Positions 60,119 through 64,000 of a DNA stretch of 64,000 nucleotides are shown one piece after another (the stretch's first letter is position 1; each line of letters starts with the position of its first letter). Origin of the DNA: Paraspadella gotoi (taxonomy: Eukaryota > Chaetognatha); NCBI GenBank assembly GCA_051294375.1, contig CM119271.1:4197705-4261704 (forward strand), read 5' to 3'. The notes under the pieces are model-generated. The model made no database searches. It was not told the origin of the DNA and saw only the letters and a program-made list of their open reading frames with translations. A program made the translations under genes and the position numbers.

Positions 60119-61466
60119 ATCCTCTGTATTCGGCGACCGACGTCTGTAAATTTGCTGCAAATGTTGCGGCGACATTCGGAGCAACTTGGCAACTTTGCTT
60201 CGCCCATAGAGACGATCCGAGGCGACGCGTTTCGGTGAAACTTTTTACACGGATTCAATGATTTTATATGGCGCTTTGATTTACTTATTTGTTTTGTTTT
60301 TCTTTTTTCCCCTTATTTGTATTTAGGTTTTTTACTATTTACACAATATGTCAAAATTTTAGTTATTATGTTAAAGTTGATCGAAAAATTTGTTGGAAAA
60401 AAACTGTTTTGATTATTACAAAAACAAATATAAATGACTGACAATTCACAAATATATAACCATCATATATTTCTCAAATGATGGATCGAAATTTCATAAA
60501 AGGCTTCACCGATCTTCTTTCTTCGGATCGAGAATAAAAGCCTCATAAATAATTCTTCTCTTCTTTTCTCGTTTAAAAAATCTCTCTGTCACTCTCTCAC
60601 ACTCTCTCTCTCTCTGTCTTACTCTCTCTTTCTATTTTTTAATCAAAGATCTCCAATATTATTGATTAAATCACGTGAACATTATTTATATTAATTTAAT
60701 GAATTAAAACAATAAATAACCAAAAGCAAAACGCTGACAATCACTACGAATATGAATGTCAAGTAATACGGAGAAGTATCCTGATTAATTTGATAGATTT
60801 AATAAAAGTTTCGTGATTCTGAGTCTTGAAAAAGAATCGATAAATAAAGGCCAACGCAAATATCAATGCGAATTTCAAATAAAAAGGAAAAGAGAAAGAA
60901 AATTATTATGATTAGGAAAGAAAGATAAAATTGATTAAGAAAAAGTTTTAGAGAAAGTCCGAAAGAAAGCAAGATGCGATGGGGCAATCAGAAGAAAAAA
61001 GAGGATTCAAGAAGTTTATATATATATGTATATGAATGAATAATAAATTAAATGTAGAGCAAAATAAAAACAACAAGATACCCGTCAACGCCTGGATTTG
61101 AAAATGAAAAGTTAAAGAAAAGTTTAAAAATTCAAAACCGATGTGACAAAATTCATGGATTAAGTGAAAATGAAAATGGAAATTGAAACAAAGTTAGAAT
61201 GTGACAAAGAATATTAAATTGGAAAGATGACATAAAAAGGTTGAGCTAGTAAGATACAAAATGGAAGGAGGAAGAGGGAAGGAGGAAACGGAGGAACTGA
61301 AGAAAAATGAAAAAAAGAAAAGGAAGGAAAGAAAAAAAGAGTAAAAGAGAAAGAAAAGAAAATCTTATAACTAAAAAAAAAAGAAAATCTGGAGGTTGGA
61401 AACGTTTGCGAGGGACAAAAGGAAACGGGAGTAAGACGGAAAATTAAAAAAAATGAAGAGAGAGAG
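60119..61466. other. AT-rich region becoming purine-rich
   Basis: 60575-60635 CT-rich. 61255-61466 purine-rich, passing into GA. No gene seen. Confidence 0.45.
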
Positions 61467-61626
61467 NNNNNNNNNNNNNNNNNNNNNNNNNNNNNNNNNN
61501 NNNNNNNNNNNNNNNNNNNNNNNNNNNNNNNNNNNNNNNNNNNNNNNNNNNNNNNNNNNNNNNNNNNNNNNNNNNNNNNNNNNNNNNNNNNNNNNNNNNN
61601 NNNNNNNNNNNNNNNNNNNNNNNNNN
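61467..61626. other. Assembly gap, 160 N, inside a GA microsatellite
   Basis: Flanked on both sides by GA repeats (61456-61466 and 61627-61651), so the missing sequence is most likely the same repeat. Confidence 0.95.
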
Positions 61627-61651
61627 GAGAGAGAGAGAGAGAGAGAGAGAG

Positions 61652-62530
61652 TTAAAGGAAAAAAATAGAAACAATTCTAAGAGGACGTAAATAGTAACAC
61701 TACTCAACTTGAAGTCATCGAAAGCTCGTTTTTTAAAACCGTCCCGTCGCTTCTCATGTCAAACTCTAAATTGTCAAAGAAGAGAATCTGAAGTTACTCG
61801 GCATTTTATTGACAACCTGATGTTAGTTAGTATGTTAGTATGTTAGTATGTTAGTCTTTTATTCATTCTCTGGTTACTGGTTAGCAACATATCGATTATC
61901 GAAGCTATGCCATTTTATATATTGGAGATGGAAATTATAAATTGGAAATAATCAACTGTTAAGAGGTGATTCGCTAATATTGATTGAGAATTGGTGATTA
62001 CGGCCTGTTGGATATTTAAAACGGAAGAATGGTGATAACGCTACATGATAGTAGACCAAAGATTGATGATTGCAGATTAGAAAATGGGGATCGGAAAATT
62101 GATTGCAGATTGGAAAATTGGAATTAGAAAATTGGATTCTTACGGATGAGTGAAAAGATACAAGAATCGAGATGAAAAGGAGAGAAAGAAAAAAAAAGCA
62201 CCAAAGGGGAAGAACGCGATCAGGGCACTCAAAGAAAATTAGTTTTTTTTCGCAAATCAGAATCGGGAGGAAGAGATGAACGAATTCCCCAACTGCCATT
62301 CCCAGGCAGAAGAAAAGAAAAGAGGACGGAAAGGAAAGAAGGAAAGAAAAAGAAAAAAAAAAATTGAGAGAAAAAAGAATTACTGAGAAATGGCGGAGCT
62401 GAACGTTAGTTTTTAACGAGAGAAAGAGATTCTGTGTGAAACCTTTGTAGCATGCAATACCGGTCGGTCGCTTTTTTTAGTCGCTAAACGTCTCGTTGTC
62501 TAGCTGACTAATTTATTAATCTGTAAATTA
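61652..62530. other. AT-rich region with a TTAGTATG tandem
   Basis: 61823-61855 has about four TTAGTATG units. The 61980-62140 part is rich in GGAAAATTGGA/GATTG motifs. No gene seen. Confidence 0.5.
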
Positions 62531-62761
62531 AATTACAGACTTGATCAGAGAATGAATCGTGAATTGAATCGCCGGTTATATCACAGATTGAATCGTAAAC
62601 TAAATCGTCGATTATATCACAGATTGAATCGTAAACTGAATCGCCGGTTATATCACAGATTGAATCGTAAACTAAAAATCGCCGGTTATATCACAGATTG
62701 AATCGTAAACTGATCGCCGGTTATATCACAGATTGATCGTAATTGAATCGCCGGTTATATT

Positions 62762-63036
62762 GTGGATAAGGCGCTAAGTGGGCTGAGATGACTATCCGTA
62801 ACTTCTTTTAACCCTCTAGCAGCTATGGAGGGTCCTGGGCTTGGAACCAGGCTTAGGGTTTTCCACGCCCCAGGCGGCTTACGGCCGTCCTCACAACTTC
62901 CCGCAGGGTAGGTACGGGTTGGGATTGAACCCGGTACCTAGTGGTCATGAGCTGATGGCTTTACTCATGAGCCACTGGGTCAGGACTGAAGGTGTCATGC
63001 TTAGAAGGCGGGGTGAACTTTGCTATGCCCGACTAC
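62762..63036 (-). mobile_element. SINE-like element, copy 2
   Basis: Reverse-oriented relative of 16196-16478, from GTGGATAAGGCGC to ATGCCCGACTAC. It keeps the B-box complement (GGATTGAACC) and the GGCTTTACTCATGAGCCA hairpin arm. A 70-codon + frame inside it is incidental. Confidence 0.75.
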
Positions 63037-63156
63037 ATGCCCACAGATTGTAACCACCCAGCACTGCTTCCAGTGGAGGGAGGGGAGCAACCTTCAGCAC
63101 GTCCATGGCCTGAAATCAGAACGGTTGGAATACGCTCGAAGGATGGGCTCACCAGT
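63037..63156. other. Spacer between the two SINE copies
   Basis: Begins with CACAGATTG, matching the minisatellite core, then continues as unrelated sequence not seen elsewhere in the window. Confidence 0.5.
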
Positions 63157-63434
63157 GTGGATAAGCGCTAAGTGGCTGAAGATGACTATCCGTAACTTCT
63201 ATAACCCCCTCTAGCAGCTATGGAACGGGTCCTGGGCTTGGAACCAGGCTTGAGGGTTTTCCACGCCCCCAAGGCGGCTTACGCCGTCCTCACACTTCCC
63301 GCAGGGTAGGTACCGGGTTGGGATTGAACCCGGTACCTAGTGGTCATGAGCTGATGGCTTTACTCAATGAGCCACCGGGTCAGGACTGAGGTGTCATGCT
63401 TAGGAGGCGGGTGAACTTTGCTATGCCCGACTAC
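63157..63434 (-). mobile_element. SINE-like element, copy 3
   Basis: Reverse-oriented and very similar to copies 1 and 2 over its full length, with the perfect GGTACCGGGTT..AACCCGGTACC stem retained. It is followed immediately by minisatellite sequence (ATATCACAGATTG). Confidence 0.78.
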
Positions 63435-63720
63435 AATATCACAGATTGAATCATAAACTAAATCGCCGGTTATATAACAGATTGAATCGTAAACTAAATC
63501 GCCGGTTATATCACAGTTTGATTAGTAAACTTTAATCACAAATTACATCACAGAAGGAATCGTAAACTGAATCACAGATTATATCAAAAAATGAATCGTA
63601 AACTGAATCACAGATTGAATCGTACAGAAAATCTCTAATTATATCACAAAAGGAATCATAAACTGTATCACATATCATATCACAGATTGAATCTTGAAAT
63701 GAATCACAGATTATATCTGT

Positions 63721-64000
63721 GTGTGAGTCGCAGACCGAATCACAGACTGAACATCAAACTGTCTGGCGAAGAAAGTGAGACTCGGATCGGTGAACGAGAC
63801 CTAAAGAGTGACCCTGTGGTGTCACGTGACCGTGCGTGACGGAGAATCACAACCGTGACTTCTCTGCAAAGGGGAACGGAAAGACCGATAGGCGCTCTTT
63901 GTCTCTGTCTGTATCTGTCTCTCTTTCTCTTTTTCTCTCTCTATCCTTTTGTCTCTATCTCTCTCTCTCTCTTTCTCTCTATTTCTCTCTCAGTCTCTTT
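63721..64000. other. Short unique region ending in CT-rich DNA
   Basis: 63821-63830 is a perfect GTCACGTGAC palindrome. 63898-64000 is CT/CTGT-rich. Confidence 0.5.

Larger units (their letters stand above)
62535..63720 (+). repeat. Minisatellite of about 36 bp, interrupted by two SINEs
   Basis: Units of the type ATCGCCGGTTATATCACAG then ATTGAATCGTAAACTGA. Clear units lie at 62535-62761 and 63435-63720, with the right part more diverged (ATCACAGATTGAATCGTA). The array is split by SINE copies at 62762-63036 and 63157-63434. Confidence 0.85.

Noticed and set aside
62535-63720. CRISPR-like array of regular repeats
   Set aside because: Units are head-to-tail without unique spacers and the genome is eukaryotic. 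It is a minisatellite.

Overview
This is a stretch of animal-type nuclear genome, most likely from an invertebrate. I see no prokaryotic gene organisation: no operons, no dense ORFs, no ribosome binding sites. The window is dominated by microsatellites, minisatellites, decayed mobile elements and 18 runs of N, five of them exactly 25 N and so probably placeholders. The microsatellite load (long GA/CT tracts, AAAG and AAAAG runs, and many CpG-rich GAC/GTC triplet tracts) together with tRNA-like SINEs fits what is known of several crustacean and mollusc genomes. That taxonomic placement is inference only. I found no intact protein-coding gene. Most long open frames are translations of GA/CT or GAC repeats (runs of RERERE, SLSLSL, TTTT or DDDD) or run through N.

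Layout. 1-6.6 kb: two diverged copies of one dispersed element facing each other as a large inverted repeat, with a third fragment making a hairpin around the first gap. 6.6-8.9 kb: pyrimidine-rich DNA. 8.9 kb, 15.5 kb (reverse), 34.2 kb, 37.8 kb and 57.9 kb (reverse): five copies of a ~320-350 bp non-coding element with an internal GGTC-type microsatellite, a TCATG-type microsatellite and a long palindromic end. 16.2 kb: a ~283 bp SINE-like element with Pol III box-like motifs, with two close relatives at 62.8 and 63.2 kb (reverse) and an older fragment at 25.8 kb. 18.7-20.0 kb: a local tandem duplication spanning a gap, whose copies differ mainly in homopolymer length. 21-25.9 kb: GA and GAC repeat fields.

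26.1-32.9 kb is the only GC-richer, protein-like part. On the + strand at 27.0-28.3 kb there is a broken gene with several degenerate C2H2 zinc-finger signatures spread over three frames. On the - strand at 29.5-32.5 kb there is a fossil Ty3/Gypsy pol: reverse transcriptase with a YIDD box, RNase H junction, integrase zinc-binding tail and part of the integrase core, all broken by frameshifts.

33-62 kb returns to repeats: satellites, G-rich (GGC)n tracts at 38.8 and 51.3 kb, a 21 bp minisatellite at 56.9 kb that reads as repeated MMERVKS, and unremarkable AT-rich DNA. 62.5-63.7 kb is a ~36 bp minisatellite with two SINEs inserted in it. No set of genes here works together as a pathway. The biological interest lies in the repeat families, their structures and the two protein fossils. 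Frameshifts should be read with caution, because several near-duplicate segments differ by homopolymer-type indels that could be sequencing error.
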